Below, piece by piece: positions 26,482-35,924 of a DNA stretch of 64,000 nucleotides. Origin of the DNA: Lautropia sp. (GTDB lineage: Bacteria > Pseudomonadota > Gammaproteobacteria > Burkholderiales > Burkholderiaceae_E); the NCBI GenBank assembly GCA_030530775.1, contig JAUMUG010000004.1:126990-190989 (forward strand), in the 5' to 3' direction. The position numbers and the translations under genes were made by a program. Below the pieces are notes generated by a model. It did not search any database, was not told the origin of the DNA, and saw nothing but the letters and a program-made list of their open reading frames with translations. Each line of letters opens with the position of its first letter. Position 1 is the first letter of the stretch.

Positions 26482-27927
26482 ATGGGTGCAGTGAATTGGA
26501 TATCCCGGGTGTTGCTGGGCGCTATGCTGACGACGGGCGTGGTCCAGGCTGGCTTCGCGCCGGTCCAGGCAGCGCAAGCCGAATCCAGCGCGAAAGCATC
26601 AGTTGCCAAGGTTAAAAGCTCTTCAAAAACAACGGGTTCCAATAAGTTTGTCAAAGTAAAGTCCAAAAAATCTTCTGCAACTAGGAATTCGACTCGTAGC
26701 GACCAGGTCGGCTCCCGATCGACGGCCAATGCCGGCAAGAAAACCTCCAAGACCGTCCGCAGCGAAAGCACCGCTGGCAAGCGGCGTGCCACCCAGAACC
26801 GCCGGACTGCCGCTGCCGGGACGCGTTCGTCCGGTAAGTCGAATCCGGCGGCTGCGGGCACCCGGATCGCCCGCAAAGCGGCCGCTGACAAGGTCATCGG
26901 CCATCCCCGTTCGGCCAGAACCTTGGCAGCCAGCAAGCAAAAAACTGATGTTGCAGCGCGGCAACGCAAGGCCGGTGTAACGGCGGCCAAGGCGCGTTCG
27001 GGCCGGTCGGTTGCGAGCGGTGCCTCTGCCGCATCGCGGGCCAGCCAGCGTGTGACTGCGCCGGTGACGGCGCGCAAGGTGTCGGTGGCGGCCAGTGAGC
27101 GTGTGCGGCCAGCCGCGGCAGCAGCGATGCCGACCATGCCTGCCGTGGCCAGTGGCTCGCTGGGGGAGGCCATCGGCTTGAACCGCATTCCCGATCCGTT
27201 GTCGTTGCGCTCCAGCGTGGCGCTGGTGGTCGATCCGCGCAGTGGGCGGATTCTGTATGACAAAAATTCCTCAGCCGTGTTGCCGATTGCTTCTGTGACC
27301 AAGCTGATGACGGCGATGGTGGTGCTGGATGCGGGGCAGCCGTTGGATGAGAAAATCCGCATCGAAGCGGCCGATCGTGATATCGAACGCTTCAGCAGTT
27401 CCAACCTGCCGGTGGGGTCGGAGCTGACCCGGGGCGAACTGCTGCAGCTGGCGCTGATGTCGTCGGAAAACCGGGCCGCCAGCGCGCTGGCACGCACTTA
27501 TCCGGGGGGGCATGGCGCTTTCGTGGACGCCGCCAACCGTAAGGCGCGTGAGATCGGCATGTGGGATTCGGTGTTCATGGACGGCACCGGTCTGTCGGCT
27601 GCCAATGTATCGACGGCACGCGATCTGGCGGTGATGGTGGCGCGTGCCTCGCGCTATCCGGAGATCGCCAAATATTCGGTGGCGCCGGAGCTGAACGTGC
27701 GCACCGCCTATGGTGTACGTACTTTCCGTACCACCAACCCGATGGTGGGCAGCAGCCAGTGGGGGCTGACGCTCCAGAAGACCGGTTTCATCAATGAGGC
27801 GGGCAACTGTCTGGTGATGCAGGCCAAGGTCGATGGCCGGCAGCTGATCATCGTGCTGCTGGATTCGCAGGGGCGTTACTCGCGTGTCAGCGACGCCTAT
27901 CGGCTGCGCCGCTTCATCGAAGGTTGA
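26482..27927 (+). CDS. D-alanyl-D-alanine endopeptidase (PbpG/PBP7 type) with Lys/Ala-rich region
   Basis: A periplasmic penicillin-binding peptidase of the S11 family that cleaves peptide cross-links in peptidoglycan. The three catalytic motifs are present: SVTK (Ser271-Lys274), SEN (328-330) and KTG (433-435). From the ATG at 26482 the protein is 481 residues with a signal peptide of about 28-32 residues ending near VQAAQA. Between the signal and the enzyme lie about 180 residues very rich in Lys, Arg, Ala, Ser and Thr, an unusual extension that looks like a histone-H1 tail. A GGTAGG sequence precedes the ATG. PbpG is the nearest named relative. Confidence 0.88.
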   Translation: MGAVNWISRVLLGAMLTTGVVQAGFAPVQAAQAESSAKASVAKVKSSSKTTGSNKFVKVKSKKSSATRNSTRSDQVGSRSTANAGKKTSKTVRSESTAGKRRATQNRRTAAAGTRSSGKSNPAAAGTRIARKAAADKVIGHPRSARTLAASKQKTDVAARQRKAGVTAAKARSGRSVASGASAASRASQRVTAPVTARKVSVAASERVRPAAAAAMPTMPAVASGSLGEAIGLNRIPDPLSLRSSVALVVDPRSGRILYDKNSSAVLPIASVTKLMTAMVVLDAGQPLDEKIRIEAADRDIERFSSSNLPVGSELTRGELLQLALMSSENRAASALARTYPGGHGAFVDAANRKAREIGMWDSVFMDGTGLSAANVSTARDLAVMVARASRYPEIAKYSVAPELNVRTAYGVRTFRTTNPMVGSSQWGLTLQKTGFINEAGNCLVMQAKVDGRQLIIVLLDSQGRYSRVSDAYRLRRFIEG

Positions 27928-28150
27928 ACCACGTTTTCACGAGGGGGCGCTCGGCTTCAGGCTGGCGCAGACACAGCCGTTCAGCAGCAGGTTGGGCGGG
28001 CCCGCTTCTCGCCGCAGGCAGGGGGCGCCAGATCAAATGGACCGTTCCCGGGGGGTCCGGGACGACGGCTGCCCGGGGGCCTTTTTGCAATGGGGCGAAA
28101 GCGGCCCTTCGGCATGTCGTGCCGTGGAAGGATGACGCGGGCCGGGCGGC

Positions 28151-28999
28151 TCAGCGCCGCCGTTGGCTGGTGCCGGCTTCGAAACCCAGCGCAGTCGAAA
28201 TCTGCGCTGCCGTCTGACGGAGCTGCTCGACCCAGCCGTTTTGCATGAAGTCGGCCGGGGCCGAGATCGACAGGCCGGCGACCAGTTCGCCACCATCGTC
28301 CCGGATGCCGGCTGCGATGCAGCGTACGCCCAGTTCGAGTTCCTCGTTGTCGTGGGCGTAGCCGTTGACGCGTACCTGGGCCAGTTCGCGTTCGAGCAGG
28401 GAGGGGTCGGTCAGGCTGTTGCGGGTGTGGCCGGTCAGGCCGGTACGGCTGATGTAGTTCTGCAGCGCCTTGGGGCCGTCGCTGGCCAGAAAGAGCTTGC
28501 CGACCGAGGTCAGATGCAGAGGTGCACGGCCGCCGACCGCACGCACCACCTGCATGCCGCTGCGCTCGGACAGTGCACGTTCGATGTAGACGATTTCATC
28601 ACCCTGGCGGATCGACAGGTTGATCGGCTGCCCGGTGATGCGATGGAGTTCGCGCATCGGACCCATGGCGGCGTCACGCACATTGAGACGGGCCTTGACC
28701 AGGTTGCCCAGTTCGAGCAGACGCAGGCCCAACTGGTAGCTGCCTGTGTCGACCCGGTCGACGAAGCGCGTCTGGACCAGGTCGTTCAGGATGCGATGGG
28801 CTGTGGACGGATGCAGCCCGGTACGGCTGGACAACTCTTTGAGGCTGATGGCCTGCGGCTGCTGGGCAAGCACGTCCAGCAGCGAGACCATGCGTTCGAG
28901 AACTTGGACGGTGGGTTTTGCGCCAGCCGCGGGCCGCTGGTGGTTGCCAGCGTTTTGGCGAGAGGCTATGGATGCTGGTGTATTTTTTTCTGTTGGCAT
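28151..28999 (-). CDS. IclR-family transcriptional regulator
   Basis: A 282-residue IclR-type regulator. The winged helix-turn-helix lies near residues 32-90 (ISLKELSSRTGLHPSTAHRI). The effector-binding domain follows (LSIRQGDEIVYIERALSERS, APLHLTSVGKLFLA, then GVRCIAAGIRDDGG). Such proteins usually control catabolic genes, but no catabolic operon is adjacent. It sits 30 bases after pyrD on the same strand and may be the last gene of that transcript. Its ligand and targets cannot be read from sequence. Confidence 0.92.
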   Translation of the reverse strand: MPTEKNTPASIASRQNAGNHQRPAAGAKPTVQVLERMVSLLDVLAQQPQAISLKELSSRTGLHPSTAHRILNDLVQTRFVDRVDTGSYQLGLRLLELGNLVKARLNVRDAAMGPMRELHRITGQPINLSIRQGDEIVYIERALSERSGMQVVRAVGGRAPLHLTSVGKLFLASDGPKALQNYISRTGLTGHTRNSLTDPSLLERELAQVRVNGYAHDNEELELGVRCIAAGIRDDGGELVAGLSISAPADFMQNGWVEQLRQTAAQISTALGFEAGTSQRRR

Positions 29000-29029
29000 C
29001 GCGAATCTTTTTCTGCAAACCGGTGCCGG

Positions 29030-30160
29030 TCATCGGTTGGCACCACGCTCGCAGTTTAGCGCATTGCACAAATGTTGCTGCACTGCACGGCCGGCGCGGG
29101 TCACGAGTGACGGGCCACGGTATATCAATCCGCTGAAAAGTTGTATGAGATCGGCGCCCGCTTCGATTTTTTCGGCGGCATCCCGTTCGTTCATGATGCC
29201 GCCGACACCGATGATCGGATAGCCAACCGGCAGGCCGGCCCGTAGCGCACGGATGACCCGGTTCGATGCCTCGAACACCGGCCGGCCGGACAGGCCGCCG
29301 GTTTCGTTTGCGTGGGGCAGGCCCTGTACGGCGTCGCGCGACAGGGTCGTGTTGGTGGCGATGACACCATCGATGCTGTGGTGCAGCAAGGTCTGGATGA
29401 TGGCCTCGATCTGTGCATCGTCCAGATCGGGGGCGATCTTGACCAGCAGCGGTGGATTGCGCCTGATCTGCTGCGCTTGCCGGAGCCGTTCTTCGGATAG
29501 CGCGCCCAGCAGTTCGTCCAGTTCGGCGCTGCCCTGCAGTCGCCGCAGGTTGGCGGTGTTGGGCGACGAGATGTTGATGGTGACGTAGTCGGCCAGCGGC
29601 ATGACGGCACGCAGCCCGGTCAGGTAATCCTGGGTGGCGTCTTCGAGCGGGGTGCCGGCGTTCTTGCCGATATTGAGACCGAGCAGCGGCAGCGTGCCGT
29701 TCATGTCGTCTCGACCGGCTTGTTCGCGTGTCTGCCAGACCCGTGAGCGTCGGACGTTGGCGATGAAGGCTTCGAGGCCGTCATTGTTGAAGCCGAAGCG
29801 GTTGATCAGCGCTTCGGCCTGCGGCAGCCGGAACAACCGGGGTTTGTCGTTGCCGGGCTGGGGCAGTGGCGTGACTGTGCCCAGCTCGATGAAGCCGAAG
29901 CCCAGTGCCGCCAGCCCGTCGATGTGGCGGGCGTTCTTGTCGAGGCCGGCGGCCAGACCGATGCGGTTCGGGAAGCGCAGCCCCATCAGCTCGACCGGCT
30001 CGGCCATCTGTTGCTGCACGGGTTGCATCGAGCGGGGCAGGTGGCCGATCACGTCGATGACCTTCATACCGAGATGGTGTGCCGGTTCGGGCGGCAGCAG
30101 GAAGATCAGCGGTTTGAGCAGCTCGTAGCAGGCGGCCCTCAGCTTGTCATTGTTTTCCAT
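29030..30160 (-). CDS. pyrD: Dihydroorotate dehydrogenase (quinone), class 2
   Basis: PyrD, 376 residues, oxidises dihydroorotate to orotate in pyrimidine synthesis and passes electrons to quinone at the inner membrane. Class 2 features are visible: an N-terminal membrane-associated helix ([20 protein letters not shown]), the FMN-site stretch [20 protein letters not shown], and the [11 protein letters not shown] loop with the catalytic serine. The frame is open further upstream, but the ATG at 30160 gives the family start. It overlaps the end of bpt by 22 bases. Confidence 0.96.
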   Translation of the reverse strand: MENNDKLRAACYELLKPLIFLLPPEPAHHLGMKVIDVIGHLPRSMQPVQQQMAEPVELMGLRFPNRIGLAAGLDKNARHIDGLAALGFGFIELGTVTPLPQPGNDKPRLFRLPQAEALINRFGFNNDGLEAFIANVRRSRVWQTREQAGRDDMNGTLPLLGLNIGKNAGTPLEDATQDYLTGLRAVMPLADYVTINISSPNTANLRRLQGSAELDELLGALSEERLRQAQQIRRNPPLLVKIAPDLDDAQIEAIIQTLLHHSIDGVIATNTTLSRDAVQGLPHANETGGLSGRPVFEASNRVIRALRAGLPVGYPIIGVGGIMNERDAAEKIEAGADLIQLFSGLIYRGPSLVTRAGRAVQQHLCNALNCERGANR

Positions 30161-30867
30161 TGTCCGTCGATTCGTTGTTCCAAGGGCTGGAAGTTGCTTT
30201 TGTAGCGCATGCTCCGGACGGCTTCGATCCAGTAGCCCAGGTAGAGATAGTCGAGGCCCAGGCGTTTGCACAGCGCTATCTGCCATAGGATGCCATAGGT
30301 GCCGAAACTGTGGCCGGGCCGATCTGGGTCGAAGAAGGTGTAGACCGCCGACAGCCCGTCGTCCAGGTAGTCGATGATCGAGACCATCACCAGTTCGGCC
30401 TCCGGTGTGCGGAACTCGATCAGCCGGGTATCGACCCGTGAACGCAGCAGGTATTCCTTGTATCGTTCTTCATCATCCTGGTCCATACTGCCGCCGCGGT
30501 GGCGGGTTTGCTGGTAACGGATGTAGAGCTGGTAATGCTCGGGATTGAAATGCAGTGGCAGGGTGTTGGAATGCAGATAGGCGTGCCGCTTGAGGCAGCG
30601 GCGCTGGTTGCGGCTACTGGCAAACCGTCTGACCGGAATGCGCACCGGAATGCAGGCGCTGCAGTTGTCGCAGCGGGGCCGGTAGGTGAACAGCCCGCTG
30701 CGCCGGAAGCCGTTGCGTACCATGTCGCCGTAGTTGTCGGACGTGATGTTGAGGCTGGGTTCCACCACCTGTGAACGCGCAAAGCGATTGGGCAGGTAAC
30801 TGCAAGGGAAGGCTGTCGTCACATACAGCCGGACGAACTGGGTTCCGGGGGGACGAGAGTCGCTCAT
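30139..30867 (-). CDS. bpt: Aspartate/glutamate leucyltransferase Bpt
   Basis: Bpt, 242 residues, transfers leucine from Leu-tRNA onto N-terminal Asp or Glu, creating a degradation signal for ClpS/ClpAP. The arginyltransferase-family motif [14 protein letters not shown] is near the N-terminus, with YRPRC just before it. The C-terminal domain contains [10 protein letters not shown] and [11 protein letters not shown]. The ATG at 30867 overlaps the aat stop (ATGA), so translation is probably coupled. Some annotations call this family arginyl-tRNA-protein transferase (ate). Confidence 0.95.
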   Translation of the reverse strand: MSDSRPPGTQFVRLYVTTAFPCSYLPNRFARSQVVEPSLNITSDNYGDMVRNGFRRSGLFTYRPRCDNCSACIPVRIPVRRFASSRNQRRCLKRHAYLHSNTLPLHFNPEHYQLYIRYQQTRHRGGSMDQDDEERYKEYLLRSRVDTRLIEFRTPEAELVMVSIIDYLDDGLSAVYTFFDPDRPGHSFGTYGILWQIALCKRLGLDYLYLGYWIEAVRSMRYKSNFQPLEQRIDGQWKTMTS

Positions 30868-31826
30868 GATCCCGGGTCTCCATGGTCGTCGCAGGACGCT
30901 TCGGGCTGCATGCCGCTCGTCGTTTCGCCTGCCGTCGGGGAAGCCTGGGTATCCCGCATCGGTTCGGGCCAGTCGATCGGCCACTGCACCTGCAGTGTCG
31001 ACCATTCCGGCGCCGGCTGGTGAAGCAGCGCGGGCAGTCGCTCGAGAAACTCGGTGCGCGGCAGCTCGCGCCCTCCCAGACTGCTCAGATGCCGGGTGGT
31101 CTGCTGGCAATCGACCATCAGAAAACCATGTTGGCGCAGCAGCTGCATCAGTGCGGCAAAGGCGCATTTGGATGCGTTGGAGCGCCGGGTGAACATCGAT
31201 TCGCCGAAAAACATCCGGCCGATGGACACGCCATAGAGGCCGGCGATCAGCTGGCGGTCGGTGTACGGGATCGCGTCGTCGGGCGAGGCGGACGGGGCAG
31301 GGGAGAAACGGCCGTCGGCCGGTGTGTCTTTCCGGGGCGGATGGGCCGCAGGAGCAGCGTGACGGGTATCGTAGTCGGCAGGGAGCCGTTCCCAGACTTC
31401 GATCGAATGCGCCAGGCCCAGGTGGTGCAGATCGGTGTAGGCTTGGATGATGTCTTCGGTGATCCAGGTGCCATCTCGTGCTTCGCGCGGGCCGGCACAG
31501 GCACGCATGACCTGCTCGAAGTTCCTGTCGAGCGTCAGCTGCCACGGCGCGCAACCCTGCTGTTGCTGCCGGTGCAGCCGCGTCAGCAGCCGCCGCAGCG
31601 ATCGGGACGGTCGAAACTCCTGTACGAAGACCACCATACGCGGGTCGGGCGACCACCAGAGCACCGGCTGGCCTTCGCTGTACCAGGGAAACATGCCCCG
31701 TGTATAGGCTTCGAGCAGGCGCTCGGCGCTCAGGTCCAGCCCCAGTGCGATCAAGCCGGGGTGGCCGGGCACATCCTGCTCGGGCTGCGGCAATGGAGCA
31801 TGCGGATCGACCCAAAAGCGATTCAT
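30864..31826 (-). CDS. aat: Leucyl/phenylalanyl-tRNA-protein transferase Aat
   Basis: Aat, 320 residues, adds Leu or Phe to proteins with N-terminal Lys or Arg, feeding the N-degron pathway. Family motifs are AYTRGMFPWYS, GTWITEDIIQAYTDLH and GLYGVSIGRMFFGESMF. Residues about 148-190 form a Pro/Ala/Asp-rich insertion absent from usual members (about 230-250 residues), and the C-terminus also carries an extension of about 30 residues. It overlaps both the upstream Nudix gene and downstream bpt by four bases. Confidence 0.95.
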   Translation of the reverse strand: MNRFWVDPHAPLPQPEQDVPGHPGLIALGLDLSAERLLEAYTRGMFPWYSEGQPVLWWSPDPRMVVFVQEFRPSRSLRRLLTRLHRQQQQGCAPWQLTLDRNFEQVMRACAGPREARDGTWITEDIIQAYTDLHHLGLAHSIEVWERLPADYDTRHAAPAAHPPRKDTPADGRFSPAPSASPDDAIPYTDRQLIAGLYGVSIGRMFFGESMFTRRSNASKCAFAALMQLLRQHGFLMVDCQQTTRHLSSLGGRELPRTEFLERLPALLHQPAPEWSTLQVQWPIDWPEPMRDTQASPTAGETTSGMQPEASCDDHGDPGS

Positions 31827-32386
31827 GGGTAGGGATCGGAAGGCGGCGTGGTATAGGGGGGCTTCAGGGCGGCTTCGTGGACGCCGAAGCAGCCCCGCCG
31901 CCGATCCCGTAGGAACCAGCGCAGTGTGGTTTCCACTGTACTGAAGGCCAGTTCCGGCCAGGGAATCTCGTCTTCGGCAAAGAGCCGTGCTTCCAGGCTT
32001 TCGACTCCCGGTTCGAGCACCGGTGTCTTGAGCCGGGCGCGATAGAAGATGTGCACCTGCTCGGCATGTGGCACGTCGATGATCGAGAACAGGCGTTCGA
32101 TCTGAATGTCGGCACCGGCCTCTTCGAAGGTTTCGCGCAGCGCGCCCGCCGAGACGTTCTCGCCGACTTCCATGAACCCGGCGGGCAGGGTCCACTTGCC
32201 GTGTCGTGGCTCGATGGCACGCCGGCACAGCAGGATCCGGTCTTCCCAGGTGCAGATGGCACCCGCCACGATCTTCGGGTTGACGTAATGGACCGCCCGG
32301 CAGACTGTGCAGACATCCCGGAGCCGGTTGTCGCCCTCGGGCACGATGCGCTGGGTGGGGCTGCCGCAGGTTGAACAGTATTTCAT
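31823..32386 (-). CDS. Zinc-ribbon Nudix hydrolase
   Basis: A 187-residue Nudix hydrolase. The N-terminal zinc ribbon has Cys4, Cys7, Cys26 and Cys29. The Nudix box runs from about residue 70 to 92 (GFMEVGENVSAGALRETFEE). The family includes ADP-ribose and NADH pyrophosphatases, but substrate cannot be told from sequence. The start at 32386 places the zinc ribbon at the N-terminus, as in relatives. It is the first gene of the Nudix-aat-bpt-pyrD chain and overlaps aat by four bases. Confidence 0.9.
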   Translation of the reverse strand: MKYCSTCGSPTQRIVPEGDNRLRDVCTVCRAVHYVNPKIVAGAICTWEDRILLCRRAIEPRHGKWTLPAGFMEVGENVSAGALRETFEEAGADIQIERLFSIIDVPHAEQVHIFYRARLKTPVLEPGVESLEARLFAEDEIPWPELAFSTVETTLRWFLRDRRRGCFGVHEAALKPPYTTPPSDPYP

Positions 32387-32681
32387 GTGTACGAATTTAC
32401 GCCAACCGGCAGGAGTTGCAAGCGGTGACGGGTGGGATTGCTGCTTCGGCTCCGTCGACGCTGCCGGAGCCATGACGGCGCGTCGAGCACGCCTTTGGGG
32501 TCTTACGGGAGAAGTTTCGGGCAAGGTTCTGGAGTGTAGCCAGGATAGGATGCCCCCCGTGAGCAAGGCCGGGGCGTCCGGGACCGGTTCCGGGCGTTTC
32601 CCGGAAGCCGGCCCGGAGCGTCCAGGCGCACACCCCACGGGGCGAAGACACAGAATAAAACAGTGCGAAAGTTCATGAGGC

Positions 32682-32711
32682 TTGCATTTCACTTTTGGGT
32701 AGGGATATACT
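32682..32711 (+). promoter_or_regulatory. Sigma-70 promoter of tRNA-fMet
   Basis: TTGCAT at 32682-32687, an 18-base spacer, and TATACT at 32706-32711. The -10 box ends six bases before the mature tRNA, so transcription may begin at or next to the tRNA 5' end. The 295 bases between the Nudix start and this promoter show no other feature. Confidence 0.7.
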
Positions 32712-32717
32712 TCTTTT

Positions 32718-32794
32718 CGCGGGGTGGAGCAGTCTGGCAGCTCGTCGGGCTCATAACCCGAAGGTCGAAGGTTCAAATCCTTCCCCCGCAACCA
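32718..32794 (+). tRNA. Initiator tRNA-fMet (CAT anticodon)
   Basis: A 77-base tRNA with encoded CCA. The anticodon loop is CTCATAA. Three G-C pairs in the anticodon stem (TCGGG/CCCGA) and a first base C that cannot pair with A72 are initiator features. The T arm GGTTCAAATCC is intact. It has its own promoter and terminator. Confidence 0.97.
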
Positions 32795-32806
32795 TCGATA
32801 TCTATC

Positions 32807-32842
32807 AGCCCCCGAGTCATTGGTTGCTCCGGGGCTTTTTTT
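32807..32842 (+). terminator. Intrinsic terminator after tRNA-fMet
   Basis: A hairpin with arms AGCCCC (32807-32812) and GGGGCT (32831-32836), extended by further pairs across one mismatch, is followed by a run of seven T residues. It should end the tRNA transcript 12 bases after the CCA end. Confidence 0.85.
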
Positions 32843-33316
32843 CGTTTGTGCTGCCGTGGGGCATGGTGTGGTGTGATCGAGCCGTTTGCGGAGCGGTTTC
32901 CCCTGCTTCTGGCAGTCTCTTGCAGCTTTGTGGCGAGCTCCTCGGTGCCCGGCTCTCGGCGGAATCGGAGACTGAAGACCGGTCGACTCTGTTCGATGCC
33001 GACTACACGCGTCTTCGCTCTGTCCGCGATCCGGGTCCCTAAAATATGTGCCGATCGGGCAAAGAGAACGGCAGGACGGTGTGGTGTAACGGGAATGCGG
33101 CGAGGAGTGCGACAGGTGTGGTGCGGAGCGTATGCGGCCCGGCAGAAACAGACGACGCTGCCGGCCGGCGGGAACGCTGCGGGCGGGCGGAACGTTGCGG
33201 TCGGTGTCGAGACCGGCGCCGATGCCGATGGCGGGGCACGCATGATCGGGGGAGCCGAAGGTGGTGCCGGCGGGCACCGAAGGATCGTGGGAGGCCATGG
33301 CGGCAGCGACCAGCGC
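32843..33316. other. Interval between tRNA-fMet and lpxR-like gene
   Basis: Nothing certain. The lipid A deacylase frame is open through this interval and even through the tRNA, but that part has no family similarity. A later ATG with a signal peptide is preferred. The true promoter of the deacylase gene probably lies here. Confidence 0.4.
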
Positions 33317-34369
33317 ATGCTTCGGTGGGCGTGCCTGCTGTCGGTCGGTGTGCTGGGCGTTCTGTCGCTGGGGGTGGCCGTGCCGGCTGCCGCGCAGCAG
33401 ACTGCTGACGATGCCGGTGGCGCTCTGGCATGCCGCAGGGCAGCGGCGACGCAGTTGCGTTTCAAGATCGACAATGATGTGGCGACCGGCCGGGATCATG
33501 GTTACAGCAGCGGGCTGATGCTGGAAGCGGCCGCCCGGATGCCGGCGCATGATGGTCTGTCGGCGCTGCCCGAGGAGGGCTGGCTGTGTCCGGTTTGGCG
33601 TCTGCTGGGTGGTGGGCGCCTGCCGACCGAGACGGTTTCATTTCGCATCGACCAGAATCTCTATACGCCCGAAAACAGTGCTGCACGCTATCTGATCACC
33701 AATGATCGCCCCTATGCGGCGGTGCTGATGGCCGGGCTGGCGGCTACGACGCTGTCCAATGGGCAATGGATACGCAATGAATTGCGGCTGGGCTGGGTCG
33801 GGCCGTCGGTGCGTGGTGAGTCTTCGCAGAATGCAGTGCACAAATTGATCGACGCACCCCGCTTTCGGGGCTGGGCTCATCAGCTGAGCGATGAACCATT
33901 GTTCGAGCTGGCGCAGTATCGGGTGAAGCGCTGGCAGCCGGGGGGGGCGGAGTCCGATGTGCTGGGCCACTGGGGCGCGCGTCTGGGCACGCTGCAGACC
34001 AGCGCCTACGCCGGTGTGGAATGGCGTTTCGGTCCCGATCTGCAGGATGATGGCGGTTCGGCGCCGTTGCGTCCGGGGGCCAACGAGCCTTCCGAAGTGC
34101 TCTGGCATGCGCCCGGCGACGTGCGCTGGACGACCTTTCTGACGGCAGGTGCCCGGCTGGTGGCCTGGGACCTGACGCTGGATGGCAATGTCGGTCACGA
34201 CAGTCATTCGGTCGGACGCCGGCCGCTGGTTTTCGACGCCGGTGCCGGCGTGACGATGCGCTGGGAAAGCTGGGCTCTGCAATTGATGTGGGTGTTGCGT
34301 TCGCGCGAGTTCGATGAACAGCGCGAGCTGCCTTCCTATGGTTCGCTGCAGATTTCCTATCGCTTCTGA
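33317..34369 (+). CDS. Lipid A deacylase, LpxR family (DUF2219)
   Basis: An outer-membrane beta-barrel of about 350 residues, similar to LpxR, which removes the 3'-linked acyloxyacyl chain from lipid A. A signal peptide (LLSVGVLGVLSLGVAVPAAA) follows the ATG at 33317. Family motifs include KIDNDVATGRDHGYSSG near the first strands, TNDRPYAA, and the HKLIDAPRFRGWAHQL segment with the likely catalytic histidine. The last residues (LQISYRF) end in Phe, as outer-membrane barrels do. A G8 tract at 33940-33947 lies in the coding sequence. An earlier ATG at 33242 is possible. Confidence 0.85.
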   Translation: MLRWACLLSVGVLGVLSLGVAVPAAAQQTADDAGGALACRRAAATQLRFKIDNDVATGRDHGYSSGLMLEAAARMPAHDGLSALPEEGWLCPVWRLLGGGRLPTETVSFRIDQNLYTPENSAARYLITNDRPYAAVLMAGLAATTLSNGQWIRNELRLGWVGPSVRGESSQNAVHKLIDAPRFRGWAHQLSDEPLFELAQYRVKRWQPGGAESDVLGHWGARLGTLQTSAYAGVEWRFGPDLQDDGGSAPLRPGANEPSEVLWHAPGDVRWTTFLTAGARLVAWDLTLDGNVGHDSHSVGRRPLVFDAGAGVTMRWESWALQLMWVLRSREFDEQRELPSYGSLQISYRF

Positions 34370-34901
34370 TCCCTTGCAGGGAGCGGCGCCTCCGGACACG
34401 GAGTCGTTGTTGCCATGGCGTGATGATGGTGTCTTTGTCGGGGAGTTGGGGTAGAATGCCCCCATTCTCTGGCTGGCAAACCAGTGGGCATTGCTGCTGG
34501 CGCCCGGATGACGTGTTTGCCGGTTTCATGTAGGGGTCGCATGGAATGGTCGTTTCGGGCTTCCATGCCGACGAGTGCCCAAGTCCATACCTGTCGGTCG
34601 AGGCAGCTTCGATGCCCCCAGGCGGGTGGTTTCAGGCAGGCACGAGGCAGTCAATCACCAGATGTGTGTCGCGGATGTCCGGCGTCGTCGCGCGGTCTGT
34701 GCGTCCGGGATCGGCTGCGCAAGGTCATCCGGTGTACCCGGATCGCGCCGTTTGCCTGTCTTGCTTCCAACCGGACGGGGAGTCGGGCGCAGTATCGGTC
34801 CGGGTCGAATCTTCGCGCTGGCATGGGCACCTTCGTGGTCGATGCCTGATATCAGGCTGCTTTTTGCGGCGTTTTCGTTTTCTGTCATCACGGTCGGCTT
34901 G
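34370..34901. other. Interval before scpB, no gene seen
   Basis: The scpB frame is open back to 34575, but the extra residues do not look like ScpB. No scpA is present. An imperfect inverted repeat (TGCCC...GGGCA, with an inner CTGG/CCAG) lies near 34457-34490. I see no convincing promoter boxes at standard spacing. Confidence 0.35.
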
Positions 34902-35879
34902 ATGAATACCACTGAGGTGAAACGCATCATCGAAGGTGCGCTGCTGTGTGCCAACAAGCCGCTGACCGTGCCGGAGCTACGACAGCTGTTCGCTGGCGAC
35001 GTCGACGTCGGAGCGGATTCGATCCGCAGCATCCTCGAGACACTGCGTGGCGAATGGACGGAACGATCCCTGAATCTGGTGTCGCTGGCGTCGGGTTGGC
35101 GCTTCCAGAGCGCGCCGGACATCGCGCGTTTCGTGACGCGGATGAATCCTGAGAAACCGCCCCGCTATTCGCGGGCGGTCCTGGAGACTCTGGCGATCAT
35201 CGCCTATCGGCAACCCGTCACACGGGGCGATATCGAAGAAATCAGGGGGGTGACGGTTTCGTCCCATATCATAAAAGTGCTCGAGGATCGTGGATGGATC
35301 GATCAGATCGGTGTGAAGGACGTCCCGGGGCGTCCGGCGCTGTTCGGGACGACACGGCAGTTTCTGGATGATCTGAATCTGAGTGCGCTGTCCGAGCTGC
35401 CGCCGCTGAACGATGATGCGCTGCCGGCCGATGTATTGCAGGCGCTCGTGGTGCCCGATGAAGGGGCTGCGGCCGATGCGGAAACAGTTGCTCCCGTCCC
35501 TGGATCCATCGCCGACACCGCGGGGGCACCGAACGGCATGGACGGAACGCGGCAGGCCGCGGGTGCGACCGGAGCCGATACGGAAGTGTCGGCCGATGGC
35601 GCAGCGGGTGCGGCCGATACGGAGGATGCTGGGGCGGGTGAGGCGGTTGCAGCAGGACATGCGATCGGAAGGCCCGAAGCCGTCGACGATGAGGTGGCAT
35701 CTGATGGTGCGTCATCTGATCGGGCGGCGTTTGGTGGAGGCTCGTTGTATGAGGCCGGGCTCCCGTCGCAGGAGTCGGGGCGGAAGGCGCGGGTCGCGTC
35801 CGAAGTGGCCGATGATGAGAACGAACCTGCCTCGACGGCAGATGAACGTACTGCAGAGGAATCTGTGGATAACGCATAG
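34902..35879 (+). CDS. scpB: Chromosome segregation/condensation protein ScpB with acidic tail
   Basis: ScpB, a kleisin-associated subunit of the SMC-ScpAB condensin. Tandem winged-helix domains occupy about residues 1-170, with [20 protein letters not shown] and [20 protein letters not shown] as signatures. From about residue 180 onward a 145-residue tail is rich in Ala, Asp, Glu and Gly. Common ScpB proteins are about 180-250 residues; this one is about 325. The start matches relatives ([16 protein letters not shown]), though no ribosome site is clear. scpA is not adjacent. rluB follows, as is common. Confidence 0.92.
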   Translation: MNTTEVKRIIEGALLCANKPLTVPELRQLFAGDVDVGADSIRSILETLRGEWTERSLNLVSLASGWRFQSAPDIARFVTRMNPEKPPRYSRAVLETLAIIAYRQPVTRGDIEEIRGVTVSSHIIKVLEDRGWIDQIGVKDVPGRPALFGTTRQFLDDLNLSALSELPPLNDDALPADVLQALVVPDEGAAADAETVAPVPGSIADTAGAPNGMDGTRQAAGATGADTEVSADGAAGAADTEDAGAGEAVAAGHAIGRPEAVDDEVASDGASSDRAAFGGGSLYEAGLPSQESGRKARVASEVADDENEPASTADERTAEESVDNA

Positions 35880-35924
35880 TGATGTGGCAGTTGCATGGAT
35901 AGCACGCAGCATAAGGAAAACGCA

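Noticed and set aside
32663-33316. N-terminal extension of the lipid A deacylase running through tRNA-fMet and its terminator
   Set aside because: The tRNA and terminator are clear, the extension has no similarity to the family, and a signal peptide begins at 33317.
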